NCBI RefSeq assembly: GCF_001702265.1
Contig: NZ_MAUE01000045.1
Location: 583,767-647,766 of the forward strand
Reading direction: 5' to 3'
Source of the DNA: Pseudomonas aylmerensis
GTDB lineage: Bacteria > Pseudomonadota > Gammaproteobacteria > Pseudomonadales > Pseudomonadaceae
DNA: 64,000 bases
A model generated the notes under the pieces. That model did no database searches. It saw nothing but the letters and a program-made list of their open reading frames with translations, and was not told where the DNA came from. Positions 51,665 to 61,059 of the stretch are shown piece by piece. Position numbers and translations under genes: made by a program. The first letter of the stretch is position 1. Each line of letters begins with the position of its first letter.

Positions 51665-52855
51665 TCAGGCCTTGCGCCAATTCAGGATCAGCAGCGTCAA
51701 CACCCCCGCGACAATCCCCCAGAACGCCGAACCGATCGAAAACAACGTCAGCCCCGACGCGGTGACCATAAAGGTGATCAGCGCCGCTTCGCGTTCCTTC
51801 GGCTCATTCATGGCGATGCTCAAGCCGTTGATGATCGAGCCAAACAGCGCCAGGGCCGCAATCGACAGCACCAGCTCCTTGGGCAAGGCTGCAAACAATG
51901 CCGCCAGCGTCGCGCCGAATACCCCGGCAATCCCGTAGAACACACCACACCAAACCGCCGCCGTATAGCGCTTGTTGCGGTCTTCGTGGGCATGCGGCCC
52001 GGTGCAGATCGCCGCGCTGATCGCCGCCAGGTTGATGCCGTGGGAACCGAACGGTGCCAGCACCAGCGAGGCCAGGCCGGTTGCGGTGATCAGCGGCGAG
52101 GCCGGCACGTTGTAGCCGTCGGCGCGCAACACGGCGACGCCGGGCATGTTCTGCGAGGTCATCGCCACCACGAACAGCGGGATGCCGATACTGATCGTCG
52201 CCGCCAACGAGAAGTGCGGCGGGGTCCATACCGGCGTTGCCACTTCGAGATGAAAGCCGCTGAAATCCAGAAGTCCCATCAACCCGGAAAGCACGCTGCC
52301 GATCACCAGCGCGGCCAGCACCGCATAGCGTGGCGACAGGCGCTTGATGACCAGGTACGTGAAAAACATCCCCAATACCAGGCCGGTGCGGTGCTGCGCG
52401 GCGACGAAGATCTCGCTGCCGATCTTGAACAGGATGCCGGCGAGCAGGGCCGCTGCGAGTGACGCCGGGATGCGCTTGACGAGCTTTTCGAAGCTGCCCG
52501 TCAGCCCGCAGAGCGTCACCAGCACCGCGCAGGTGATGTAGGCACCGATGGCTTCGCCATAACTCACGCCGCCCAGGCTGGTGATCAGCAGCGCGGCGCC
52601 GGGGGTGGACCAGGCGATGGTGATCGGTGTGCGATAGCGCAGCGACAAGCCGATGCTGCACACCGCCATGCCAATGGAAATCGCCCATATCCACGAAGAA
52701 ATCTGCGCCGTGGTCAAGCCGGCGGCCTGGCCGGCCTGGAACATCAGGACCAGGGAGCTGGTGTAGCCGGTCATCATGGCGATGAAGCCGGCGACGACGG
52801 CCGACGCAGAAGTGTCGGCCAGCGGGCGCAAAGGCGCTTGGGTGGCGTCGTTCAT
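51665..52855 (-). CDS. benE: BenE-family benzoate/proton symporter
   Basis: 396 residues with about eleven hydrophobic helices. The family's GYTSSLVLMFQAGQAAGL near the start and TSQNMPGVAVLRADGYNVPA in the middle are clear. BenE relatives import benzoate, but no benzoate-degradation gene is near; the neighbours degrade purines, so another aromatic or purine-like substrate is possible. The second gene symbol is therefore by family only. The divergent GntR gene may regulate it. Confidence 0.83.
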   Translation of the reverse strand: MNDATQAPLRPLADTSASAVVAGFIAMMTGYTSSLVLMFQAGQAAGLTTAQISSWIWAISIGMAVCSIGLSLRYRTPITIAWSTPGAALLITSLGGVSYGEAIGAYITCAVLVTLCGLTGSFEKLVKRIPASLAAALLAGILFKIGSEIFVAAQHRTGLVLGMFFTYLVIKRLSPRYAVLAALVIGSVLSGLMGLLDFSGFHLEVATPVWTPPHFSLAATISIGIPLFVVAMTSQNMPGVAVLRADGYNVPASPLITATGLASLVLAPFGSHGINLAAISAAICTGPHAHEDRNKRYTAAVWCGVFYGIAGVFGATLAALFAALPKELVLSIAALALFGSIINGLSIAMNEPKEREAALITFMVTASGLTLFSIGSAFWGIVAGVLTLLILNWRKA

Positions 52856-53080
52856 GGAAAGGTGATCCTTTTACCTGGGTTTTGCCGGTAACGGCACGGT
52901 TTCAAGCCTAAACTCAAACGTAATGTTTCATTGCAATACAGCCGCGACCGCAAACAGCCGTACAGTGTGTTGGCGCTGTGGGTTGTGTACAATGTGCCCT
53001 GTTTTTAGGTGATACTTGCCAGCGACCCGCTGTTGCCGTATTACCCTTAATTCGCCGCCGTTCTCCAAACCCGAGTGCCC

Positions 53081-53845
53081 ATGAACGAACAGTTGCAACC
53101 TCTCAAGAAACAACCGCGAGCCGGCAAGGCCGGTCGCAGCGGAACCCAGGACGATATCGTCTACGCGCATATCTTCGAAGCGATCCTCGAACAACGCCTG
53201 GCGCCCGGAACCAAGTTGAGTGAAGAGGCACTGGGCGAAATCTTCGGCGTCAGCCGCACCATCATTCGCCGTGCACTCTCGCGCCTGGCCCATGAAGGCG
53301 TGGTGTTGCTGCGGCCCAATCGGGGTGCGGTGGTGGCCAGCCCCAGTGTCGAAGAAGCGCGCCAGGTGTTCCTGGCCCGGCGCCTGGTGGAGCGGGCGAT
53401 TACCGAGCTGGCAGTGCAGCACGCCACGGCCGAACAATTGGCCGAGCTGCGTCAGATGGTCAACGACGAGCGCGACAGCTTCTCTCGTGGCGATCGCGGT
53501 GCCGGCATCCGCCTCTCCGGCGAATTCCACCTCAAGCTGGCCGAAGCGGCGAAGAATGCGCCACTGATCAGCTTCCAGCGCAGCCTGGTGTCCCAGACCT
53601 CGTTGATCATCGCCCAGTACGAAAGCGGCAACCGCTCGCACTGTTCCTATGATGAGCACACGCAGTTGATCGACGCGATCGAAGCGCGCGATGCAGGGTT
53701 GGCAGTGAATTTGATGATGCACCACATGGACCACATCGACAGCAAGCTCAACCTCGATGAGGAAAGCGCGTCGGATGATTTGCATGCGGTGTTTTCGCAT
53801 TTGTTGCAGACCAAGAAGCCGGGGCGCTCTTCGGTCAAGCTCTGA
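53081..53845 (+). CDS. GntR/FCD-family regulator, probably of purine catabolism or benE
   Basis: 254 residues: winged helix at about 25-95 (SEEALGEIFGVSRTIIRRAL) and FCD domain at about 105-235 (metal histidines in SGEFHLKLAEAAKN, DEHTQLIDAIEARD, LMMHHMDHI). It lies between divergent benE and convergent guaD; the same regulator-guaD-xdh order exists in P. aeruginosa (recalled). The ATG at 53081 is preferred to a GTG at 53075. A small dyad TTGT-GT-ACAA (52983-52992) in the shared upstream region is a possible operator. Confidence 0.85.
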   Translation: MNEQLQPLKKQPRAGKAGRSGTQDDIVYAHIFEAILEQRLAPGTKLSEEALGEIFGVSRTIIRRALSRLAHEGVVLLRPNRGAVVASPSVEEARQVFLARRLVERAITELAVQHATAEQLAELRQMVNDERDSFSRGDRGAGIRLSGEFHLKLAEAAKNAPLISFQRSLVSQTSLIIAQYESGNRSHCSYDEHTQLIDAIEARDAGLAVNLMMHHMDHIDSKLNLDEESASDDLHAVFSHLLQTKKPGRSSVKL

Positions 53846-53868
53846 TGTGCCAAGCTCACCACTAACAA

Positions 53869-53962
53869 AATGTGGGAGCGGGCTTGCTCGCGAAAGCGGT
53901 GGATCAGTCAGCCTATCCAGGGACTGACACTCCGCCTTCGCGAGCAAGCCCGCTCCCACATT
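53869..53962. repeat. REP pair with perfect 26-base arms between gntR and guaD
   Basis: Arms 53869-53894 and 53937-53962 are exact complements and identical to those at 14872-14964 (core GGGAGCGGGCTTGCTCGCGA). The loops also share GCGGTGGA-CAGTCAGC. Confidence 0.9.
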
Positions 53963-53983
53963 TGTTTTGCGGTGTGGTTAAGA

Positions 53984-55288
53984 TCAGCGCTGATGCACCA
54001 GTTTGCCCGCCGCATACGTCTGCAACACCGTCCGATCGTCCCCCAGCGTCATCAGCACAAATAACGTCTCGGCAATGTTCTGGGCCTGCTTCAGGCGATA
54101 GCTGAGCAGCGGTGTGGCGTTGTAATCCAGCACCAGGAAATCCGCATCGGTGCCGGGCTGCAACGTGCCGATCTTGTCTTCCAGGCGCAGTGCCTTCGCG
54201 CCACCCAACGTGGCCAGGTACAGCGACTTGAACGGGCTCAAGCGTGCGCCTTGCAACTGCATGACCTTGTACGCTTCGTTCAAGGTCTGCAGCAGCGAGA
54301 AGCTGGTGCCGCCGCCCACGTCCGTGCCCAGGCCCACATTCAGGTTGTGCTTCTCCGCCATCGGCAGGTTGAACAGGCCGCTGCCGAGGAAGAAGTTCGA
54401 GGTCGGGCAGAACGCGACCGCCGAGCCCGTCTCCGCCAGCCGCGCACACTCGTCGTCACACAAGTGCACGCCGTGGGCAAACACCGAGCGCTCGCCGAGC
54501 AACTTGTAATGGTCGTACACATCCAGGTAGCCGTTGCGCTCCGGGAACAGCGCCTTCACCCACTCGATTTCCTGCTTGTTCTCACTGATGTGAGTCTGCA
54601 TGTAGAGGTCCGGGTATTCGCTCAGCAACTGCCCTGCGAGGGTCAGCTGTTGCGGTGTACTGGTCGGTGCGAAACGTGGCGTCACTGCGTAGTGCAAACG
54701 GCCCTTGCCATGCCAGCGCTCGATCAGCGCCTTGCTTTCCTGGTAACCGGACTCGGCGGTGTCGGTCAGGTAGTCCGGGGCGTTGCGGTCCATCATCACC
54801 TTGCCGGCGATCATGCGCAGGTCGAGTTTCTCGGCGGCTTCGAAAAACGCATTCACTGACTGCGGGTGCACACTGCCGAACACCAGCGCGGTGGTGGTGC
54901 CGTTGCGCAGCAATTCCTTGATAAAGATATCCGCGACTTCTTCGGCGTGGGCCTTGTCGGCGAACTGGCTTTCGCACGGGAACGTGTAGGTGTTGAGCCA
55001 GTCGAGCAATTGCTCGCCATAGGCGCCGACCATGCCGGTCTGCGGCAGGTGGATATGGGTGTCGATCAGGCCCGGGGTGATCAGCGCGTCCTGGTAATGA
55101 GTGATTTCGATATCGGCGGGCAATGTCGGCAGCACGTCGCTGGCATGGCCAACTGCACTGATCCGACCGTTTTCAATCACCAGCAGGCCATCCTCGAAAT
55201 ACTCGTAGGAGGCTTCGATCCCAACGATAGCGGGGTCGGCGAGGCTGTGCAGAATGGCGGCACGGTAGGCTTTGCGAGTCAAAGGCAT
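53984..55288 (-). CDS. guaD: Guanine deaminase
   Basis: GuaD deaminates guanine to xanthine, the substrate of the xanthine dehydrogenase encoded just upstream. 434 residues of the amidohydrolase superfamily, with metal-binding PGLIDTHIHLPQTG, MQTHISENKQEIEWV, FAHGVHLCDDE and the aspartate in GLGTDVGGG. The ATG at 55288 (MPLTRKAYRA) gives the family's normal length; ATG at 55294 and a TTG at 55309 are alternatives overlapping the xdhC end. It is last in the xdhA-xdhB-xdhC-guaD operon. Confidence 0.95.
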   Translation of the reverse strand: MPLTRKAYRAAILHSLADPAIVGIEASYEYFEDGLLVIENGRISAVGHASDVLPTLPADIEITHYQDALITPGLIDTHIHLPQTGMVGAYGEQLLDWLNTYTFPCESQFADKAHAEEVADIFIKELLRNGTTTALVFGSVHPQSVNAFFEAAEKLDLRMIAGKVMMDRNAPDYLTDTAESGYQESKALIERWHGKGRLHYAVTPRFAPTSTPQQLTLAGQLLSEYPDLYMQTHISENKQEIEWVKALFPERNGYLDVYDHYKLLGERSVFAHGVHLCDDECARLAETGSAVAFCPTSNFFLGSGLFNLPMAEKHNLNVGLGTDVGGGTSFSLLQTLNEAYKVMQLQGARLSPFKSLYLATLGGAKALRLEDKIGTLQPGTDADFLVLDYNATPLLSYRLKQAQNIAETLFVLMTLGDDRTVLQTYAAGKLVHQR

Positions 55289-55295
55289 GGTCATC

Positions 55296-56153
55296 TCAAT
55301 TCTTGGCAAAAGAAGTCAAAGCTTGGCTGCGGCGCGAGGCCGGCAGCAGTTTGGCAATCGGTTCGGCGCTCGCAGTGTGCTGGCCGAAGTTGGCGTTATA
55401 GGTGGCGATGATTTCGCCGGCGATGGAGATCGCGATCTCCACTGGCAATTTACCCTTCACCTCGGTGAGGCCCATCGGGCAATGCATACGCTGCAGTTGC
55501 GCGGTATCAAAACCGCGATCACGCAGGCGGTGTTCGAACTTGACGCGTTTGGTCTTCGAACCGATCAGGCCGAAGTAGGTGAAGTCATTGCGCTTGAGCA
55601 GGGCGGCGGTCAGTTCCAGGTCCAGCGCGTGATTGTGGGTCATGACGATGCAATAACTGCCCACCGGCAGGTCGGCAATTTCGTCGACCGGCTCTTCGCT
55701 GACGATTTTACGCACGCCTTCGGGGATATGTTCCGGAAACTCCTGGTCACGGGAGTCGATCCAGCGCACCCGGCACGGCAGGCTCGCCAGCAGGGGCACC
55801 AGCGCGCGGCCGACGTGGCCGGCGCCGAACACGGCGATCTGCGCCTGCACCTGGCCCATGGGTTCGAACAGCAGCACGGTCACGCCACCGCAGCACTGGC
55901 CGAGGCTTGCACCCAGACTGAAGCGTTCCAGATGGGTGTTCTGCTGGCCACGTACGAGCATGTCGCGGGCGATCTGCATCGCCTTGTATTCCAGGTGGCC
56001 GCCGCCGATGGTGTCGAAGGTCTGCGCGGCGCTGATGACCATCTTCGAGCCGGCATTGCGCGGCGTGGAGCCGAGCTCTTCGATGATGGTCACCAGTACG
56101 CAGGGTTCACCGCGGTTCTGCAGGTCGGCGAGGGCGCTGATCCAGTAGTTCAT
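55296..56153 (-). CDS. xdhC: Xanthine dehydrogenase accessory protein XdhC
   Basis: 285 residues. XdhC binds and sulfurates the molybdenum cofactor and inserts it into XdhB. The N-terminal domain has GSTPRNAGSKMVI and TIGGGHLEY with the conserved GQCCGG; the C-terminal Rossmann domain has FGAGHVGRALVPLL and IGSKTKRVKFEHRL. The ATG at 56153 is the family start; the frame upstream to 56228 is translated REP. Seven bases separate it from guaD. Confidence 0.95.
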   Translation of the reverse strand: MNYWISALADLQNRGEPCVLVTIIEELGSTPRNAGSKMVISAAQTFDTIGGGHLEYKAMQIARDMLVRGQQNTHLERFSLGASLGQCCGGVTVLLFEPMGQVQAQIAVFGAGHVGRALVPLLASLPCRVRWIDSRDQEFPEHIPEGVRKIVSEEPVDEIADLPVGSYCIVMTHNHALDLELTAALLKRNDFTYFGLIGSKTKRVKFEHRLRDRGFDTAQLQRMHCPMGLTEVKGKLPVEIAISIAGEIIATYNANFGQHTASAEPIAKLLPASRRSQALTSFAKN

Positions 56154-56187
56154 GATTACCTCAACATCTCTGTTGTCAGTCCGACCG

Positions 56188-56264
56188 CTATCGCGGGCAA
56201 GCCAGCTCCCACATTTGATTGGGTTCACACATCAACATGTGGGAGCCGGGCTTGCCCGCGATGG
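56188..56264. repeat. REP pair between xdhB and xdhC
   Basis: An inverted arm (56188-56214, CGCGGGCAAGCCAGCTCCCA) and a forward arm (56237-56264, GTGGGAGCCGGGCTTGCCCG) with a 22-base loop. It lies inside the xdh operon, unlike most others, which lie at gene ends. Confidence 0.85.
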
Positions 56265-56276
56265 CAGCGCCTGGGT

Positions 56277-58676
56277 CTAAAGCGAAGCCAGCTCGGTTTG
56301 CGTTTCCACAGCTTTTGCAGCAGTCAATTGGCGCATTTGCTCACACCCCCACAACACGCGCTCCGGCGTCGCCGGCGCATCGATCTGCGGCTGATGGCGA
56401 TAGTCACCCAGGCTCGCCACGGCGTCCTTGATCGCACACCACGAAGCAATCCCGAGCATGAACGGCGGCTCGCCCACGGCCTTGGAATGGAACACCGTGT
56501 CTTCCGGGTTCTTGCGGTTTTCCACCAGCTTCACGCGCAGGTCCAGCGGCATGTCGGCGACGGCCGGGATCTTGTAGCTGGCCGGGCCGTTGGTCATCAG
56601 CTTGCCCTTGTTGTTCCACACCAGCTCCTCCATGGTCAGCCAGCCCATGCCCTGGATAAAGCCGCCTTCGACCTGGCCGATGTCGATGGCCGGGTTCAGC
56701 GAGGCGCCCACGTCGTGGAGGATGTCGGTGCGCAGCATCTTGTACTCGCCGGTCAGGGTGTCGACGATCACTTCGCAACAGGCCGCGCCGAACGCGAAGT
56801 AGTAGAACGGCCGACCGCGCGCCTGGCTGCGGTCGTAGAAGATTTTCGGGGTCTTGTAGAAGCCCGTGCTCGACAGCGACACCTGGGCGAAATACGCCTG
56901 TTGGATCAGCGCCTCAAAGGTCAGGATCTGGTCACGCACGCGCACATGGCCGTTGTGGAATTCCACGTCCGCTTCGCTCACGTCGTACTTGCGCGCGGCG
57001 AATTCCACCAGGCGTTGCTTGATGGTTTCGGCGGCGTTCTGCGCAGCCTTGCCGTTCAGGTCGGCACCGCTGGAGGCGGCGGTCGGCGAGGTGTTGGGCA
57101 CTTTGTCGGTGTTGGTGGCGGTGATCTGCACACGGTCGATTTCGACCTGGAACACTTCGGCCACCACTTGCGCGACCTTGGTGTTCAAGCCCTGGCCCAT
57201 CTCGGTGCCGCCGTGGTTGAGGTGGATGCTGCCGTCGGTGTAGATATGGATCAACGCGCCGGCCTGGTTGAGGAAGCTTGCGGTAAACGAAATACCGAAC
57301 TTGACCGGGGTCAGCGCCAGGCCTTTTTTCAGGATCGGGCTGTGGGCGTTGTACAGGCGAATCGCTTCGCGGCGCTCGGCGTATTGGCTGCTGGCTTCAA
57401 GCTCGGCGGTCATCTCTTCGAGCATGTTGTGCTCGACGGTCTGGTAGTAATGCGTGACGTTGCGCTCGGTCTTGCCGTAGTAGTTGGCCTTGCGCACGGC
57501 CAGCGGGTCCAGCGCCAGGTGACGGGCGATGGCGTCCATCACTTCCTCGATGGCGACCATCCCTTGCGGGCCGCCGAAACCGCGATAGGCGGTGTTGGAC
57601 GCGGTGTTGGTCTTGCAGCGATGGCCGTTGACCGTGGCATCGCCCAGGTAGTACGAGTTGTCGGCGTGGAACATCGCGCGGTCGACGATCGAGTTCGACA
57701 GGTCCGGCGAGCAACCGCAGTTACCTGCCAGTTCCAGGTTGATCCCGTGCAGGCGTCCGCTGTCGTCGAAGCCCACGTCGTATTCGATATAGAACGGGTG
57801 GCGCTTGCCGGTCATCAGCATGTCTTCGACGCGCGGCAGGCGCATCTTGGTCGGCTGGCCGGTGAGGCGCGCGACTACGGCACACAGGCATGCCGGGCTG
57901 GCGGCCTGGGTTTCCTTGCCGCCGAAACCGCCACCCATGCGACGCATGTCGACGACGATTTTGTTCATCGACACGTCGAGTACTTCGGCCACCAGTTTCT
58001 GCACTTCGGTGGGGTTCTGCGTGGAGCAGTAGACGATCATGCCGCCGTCTTCGGTGGGCATCACCGAGGAGATCTGGGTTTCCAGGTAGAAGTGCTCCTG
58101 GCCGCCGATATGCAGGGTGCCCTGGATGCGGTTTTTGGCGGTCGCCAGGGCGCCCGTCGAATCACCGCGCTGGTGGGTGTGGCTGTCGAGCACGAAATGT
58201 TTTTTGCGAAAGGCTTCGACCACGTCCAGCACCGGTTCGAGGTCCTCGTATTCGATCACCGCCGCCATCGCCGCCTGGCGGGCGGTCTCCAGGTCACGCG
58301 CGGCCACGGCGAGTACCACCTGGCCGACGAACTGCACGGTGTCGATGGCCAGCAACGGGTCGCCGGGCATCAGCGGGCCGATGTCCTTCAGGCCGGGCAC
58401 GTCTTCATGGGTGATGACTATGCGCACGCCGTCGAAGGCGTAGCAGGGCGCTGTATCGATGCTGACGATGCGGGCGTGGGCGCGGTCGGACATGCGTGCA
58501 TACAGGTGCAACTGGTTGGGGAATTCCAGGCGGTCATCGATGTACTGCGCTTCACCGCTGACGTGCTTGGCGGCGCTGTCATGCTTGACGCTGCGGCCGA
58601 CCCCGGAGGTGAGGTCCTGGGCAAACAGCTCGGCGAGTTCGGCCTGGGTTTTGACCACGACGTGATGGTTAGACAT
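56277..58676 (-). CDS. xdhB: Xanthine dehydrogenase molybdopterin subunit XdhB
   Basis: 799 residues, the large catalytic subunit that hydroxylates hypoxanthine and xanthine to urate. The molybdopterin-binding signature MGGGFGGKETQAA, the AYRGFGGPQGM block with the substrate-binding arginine, NHGGTEMGQGLNTKVAQV and the C-terminal KAVGEPPFMLGIA with the catalytic glutamate are present. It overlaps xdhA by 8 bases, so the two subunits are cotranslated. Confidence 0.96.
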   Translation of the reverse strand: MSNHHVVVKTQAELAELFAQDLTSGVGRSVKHDSAAKHVSGEAQYIDDRLEFPNQLHLYARMSDRAHARIVSIDTAPCYAFDGVRIVITHEDVPGLKDIGPLMPGDPLLAIDTVQFVGQVVLAVAARDLETARQAAMAAVIEYEDLEPVLDVVEAFRKKHFVLDSHTHQRGDSTGALATAKNRIQGTLHIGGQEHFYLETQISSVMPTEDGGMIVYCSTQNPTEVQKLVAEVLDVSMNKIVVDMRRMGGGFGGKETQAASPACLCAVVARLTGQPTKMRLPRVEDMLMTGKRHPFYIEYDVGFDDSGRLHGINLELAGNCGCSPDLSNSIVDRAMFHADNSYYLGDATVNGHRCKTNTASNTAYRGFGGPQGMVAIEEVMDAIARHLALDPLAVRKANYYGKTERNVTHYYQTVEHNMLEEMTAELEASSQYAERREAIRLYNAHSPILKKGLALTPVKFGISFTASFLNQAGALIHIYTDGSIHLNHGGTEMGQGLNTKVAQVVAEVFQVEIDRVQITATNTDKVPNTSPTAASSGADLNGKAAQNAAETIKQRLVEFAARKYDVSEADVEFHNGHVRVRDQILTFEALIQQAYFAQVSLSSTGFYKTPKIFYDRSQARGRPFYYFAFGAACCEVIVDTLTGEYKMLRTDILHDVGASLNPAIDIGQVEGGFIQGMGWLTMEELVWNNKGKLMTNGPASYKIPAVADMPLDLRVKLVENRKNPEDTVFHSKAVGEPPFMLGIASWCAIKDAVASLGDYRHQPQIDAPATPERVLWGCEQMRQLTAAKAVETQTELASL

Positions 58677-60117
58677 AAGCGGTCACCCGAGTCTCGATAT
58701 GCGGCGTTTGCAGTTCGATGAAGTATTTGCGCAGCAGGTTCTGGGCGCTGAGCAGGCGGTATTCCTTGCTGGCGCGAAAGTCCGACAGCGGGGTGAAATC
58801 CTCGGCCAGGGCGGCGCAGGCTTTCTCCACCGTGGCGGCATTCCAGGTCGCGCCGACCAGCGCGGCTTCGCAGCTTTTCGCGCGTTTGGGCGTGGCGGCC
58901 ATGCCCCCGAAGGCGGCACGTGCTTCGCTGATCACGCCGTTGTCGATCTTCAGATTGAAGGCGGCGCAGACGGCGGAAATATCATCGTCCAGGCGCTTGG
59001 ACACCTTGTACGCGCGAAACAGTGCGTGGCCCTTGGGCACGATGATTTTCTCGATGAACTCACTGTCCTGGCGGGCAGTGACGCGGTAGTCGATGAAATA
59101 ATCTTCCAGCGCCAGCGTGCGGCGCACATCGCCTTTGCACAACACGATCTGCGCGCCCAGCGCGATCAGCAGCGGCGGCGAATCACCAATTGGCGAGGCG
59201 TTGCCGATATTGCCGCCGAGGGTGCCCTGGTTGCGGATCTGCAACGAGGCGAAGCGGTGCAGCAGGTCGCCGAAATCCGGGTATTCGTGGTGCAGCGCGG
59301 TGTAGCAGTCGGAGAGGGCGGTGGCGGCGCCGATTTCCAGGCGATCGTCGAAGTCTTCGATACGCTTCATCTCTTCGATGTTGCCAACGTAGATCATCAC
59401 CGGCAGCGTGCGGTGGAACTGCGTGACTTCCAGCGCCAGGTCGGTGCCGCCAGCCAGCAGGCGGGCTTGCGGGTAGGCGTCGTAGAGGTCGGCCAGGTCG
59501 GCGACGGTCAAAGGCACCAGGCAGCGTTTGTCGCCGCTGTTGAGTTCGCCGGTCTGCGTCGGCGCGATGGCTTTGAGGCGGGCGATGGTCTCGGCCTGGC
59601 GGCTGTCGAACTGGTCCACCGGCTTGTTGCAGCAGGCCTGTTCGGCGGCGGCCAGAATCGGCCGATAACCGGTGCAGCGGCACAGATTGCCGGCCAGCGC
59701 TTCATGGGCTTTCTGGCTGTCGGGTGCGTCGCTGTTTTTTTGCAGCGCGAACAGCGACATCACAAAGCCCGGGGTGCAAAAGCCGCATTGCGAACCGTGG
59801 CACTCCACCATGGCTTTTTGCACGCTGTGCAGTTGGCCTTGATGCTTGAGGTCTTCGACGCTGATCAGTTGTTTGCCGTGCAGCGACGAGACAAAGGTCA
59901 GGCACGAGTTGAGGCTGCGATAGCGGATCTGCTCGGCACCCTGGGCATCGCGGTGCAACTCGCCGACCACCACCGTGCACGCACCGCAGTCGCCGCTGGC
60001 GCAGCCTTCCTTGGTGCCGGATTTGCCCAGGTGCTCACGCAAGTAGTTGAGCACGGTCAGGTTGGGGTCCAGGGCGTGCTCGCTACGGAGTTCCTGGTTA
60101 AGTAAAAACTGGATCAC
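58669..60117 (-). CDS. xdhA: Xanthine dehydrogenase iron-sulfur/FAD subunit XdhA
   Basis: 482 residues. Two [2Fe-2S] clusters are complete: C39/C44/C47/C72 in the plant-ferredoxin-like domain (GCASGDCGACTVVVG) and C111/C114/C146/C148 in the second (CGFCTPGF, CRCTGY). The FAD domain follows (about 190-380; LLAGGTDLAL, TLGGNIGNASPIGDSPP) and then the CO-dehydrogenase flavoprotein C-terminal domain. The start is GTG with GAGG upstream. It is the first gene of the xdhABC-guaD operon. Confidence 0.96.
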   Translation of the reverse strand: MIQFLLNQELRSEHALDPNLTVLNYLREHLGKSGTKEGCASGDCGACTVVVGELHRDAQGAEQIRYRSLNSCLTFVSSLHGKQLISVEDLKHQGQLHSVQKAMVECHGSQCGFCTPGFVMSLFALQKNSDAPDSQKAHEALAGNLCRCTGYRPILAAAEQACCNKPVDQFDSRQAETIARLKAIAPTQTGELNSGDKRCLVPLTVADLADLYDAYPQARLLAGGTDLALEVTQFHRTLPVMIYVGNIEEMKRIEDFDDRLEIGAATALSDCYTALHHEYPDFGDLLHRFASLQIRNQGTLGGNIGNASPIGDSPPLLIALGAQIVLCKGDVRRTLALEDYFIDYRVTARQDSEFIEKIIVPKGHALFRAYKVSKRLDDDISAVCAAFNLKIDNGVISEARAAFGGMAATPKRAKSCEAALVGATWNAATVEKACAALAEDFTPLSDFRASKEYRLLSAQNLLRKYFIELQTPHIETRVTAYV

Positions 60118-60176
60118 GGAAGGCCTCGCAGACTCATTATTGTTGTTAACCGCTTTGCGCCGAATCTAGTCATGTC

Positions 60177-60213
60177 TGACTTTTCGGTCAACGATTTTCT
60201 GACCAGAAGGTCA
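60177..60213. promoter_or_regulatory. Array of TGAC(C)/GGTCA half-sites between xdhA and gntR
   Basis: TGAC-N6-GTCA (60177-60190) and TGACC-AGAA-GGTCA (60200-60213) give two adjacent dyads in the 280-base divergent gap. They are candidate operators for the GntR protein encoded downstream, controlling xdhA and itself. The rest of the gap shows no clear promoter. Confidence 0.45.
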
Positions 60214-60397
60214 AGAAATTGCGATCACAACACTTTCAATTATGGTCCAGTCTTCTGAAACCGGCGTTTTATGGGGCTTTTGCCTTTTCAGCGCTGCTTA
60301 TTTCGTGCCAAATTCGCGCTTGTGGGCCCAGCGCCATCAGCCAGCATTTGCGCTACACTGCCGCGCTTGTACCGATAGAAGATTTTGAAGGGAAAAC

Positions 60398-61057
60398 ATG
60401 ACGTTCAAGGCGCCGGACAGTCTCGCCGAGCAAATCGCTCACCACCTCGCCGAACGTATCATTCGCGGCGATCTCAAGCCTGGGGAACGGATCCAGGAAC
60501 AGAAAGTCACGCTGGCGCTCAATGTCAGCCGTGGTTCCGTGCGTGAAGCCCTGCTGATCCTCGAGCGTCGCCACCTGATCGCGATCCTGCCGCGCCGGGG
60601 CGCCCACGTCACTGAACTCACTGCACACAAGGTCCAGAGCCTGTGCACGCTGATGGGCGAGCTGTACATCCTGCTCGGCAATGCAGTGGCCCAGGGCTGG
60701 CAGGTGCAGGCCGACATGGCGCCGTTCCTGCAGATCCAGCAACGCCTGATCTCCAGCTTCGAGCGCCAGGACATCCGCGCCTTCGTCGAAGAAAGCTTCA
60801 ACGTGATGCGCGCCGCGTACCCCTTTGCCAACAACCCGTATCTGCAGGAAACCGTCGAGAACCTGCAGCCGGCGATGAACCGCGCCTATTACCTGGCGCT
60901 GGATCAACGCAAGGCCTCCATGAGTGAATACCTCGTGCTGTTCGAGCAACTGCTCGCCGCCGTGCTCGCCCGTGACCTGGCGCAGATTCGCCTGGTGCTG
61001 TCGGCCTACGGCCAGCGCAGTTGCTCGTTGGTCATCGCTGCGTTGGCGGACGCCTAA
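60398..61057 (+). CDS. GntR/FCD-family regulator divergent from xdhA
   Basis: 219 residues: winged helix at about 8-75 (RIQEQKVTLALNVSRGSVRE) and an FCD-like helical domain (about 85-210) that has fewer histidines than usual, so metal binding is uncertain. It is divergent from xdhA and so probably controls purine oxidation. AAGGGA precedes the ATG. smc starts two bases after its stop, so smc is probably cotranscribed with this regulator, an odd pairing also recalled from P. aeruginosa. Confidence 0.87.
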   Translation: MTFKAPDSLAEQIAHHLAERIIRGDLKPGERIQEQKVTLALNVSRGSVREALLILERRHLIAILPRRGAHVTELTAHKVQSLCTLMGELYILLGNAVAQGWQVQADMAPFLQIQQRLISSFERQDIRAFVEESFNVMRAAYPFANNPYLQETVENLQPAMNRAYYLALDQRKASMSEYLVLFEQLLAAVLARDLAQIRLVLSAYGQRSCSLVIAALADA

Positions 61058-61059
61058 GC

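Noticed and set aside
52965-52993. Sigma-70 promoter for the second GntR gene based on TACAAT
   Set aside because: No -35 element at acceptable spacing; only the small dyad was kept, as a remark.
56154-56228. Longer N-terminus for XdhC
   Set aside because: The added residues (CGSWLARDSG) are translated REP; the family start is the ATG at 56153.
55272-58721. Plus-strand open frame of 1149 codons
   Set aside because: Antisense to xdhC and xdhB, both with full motif sets.
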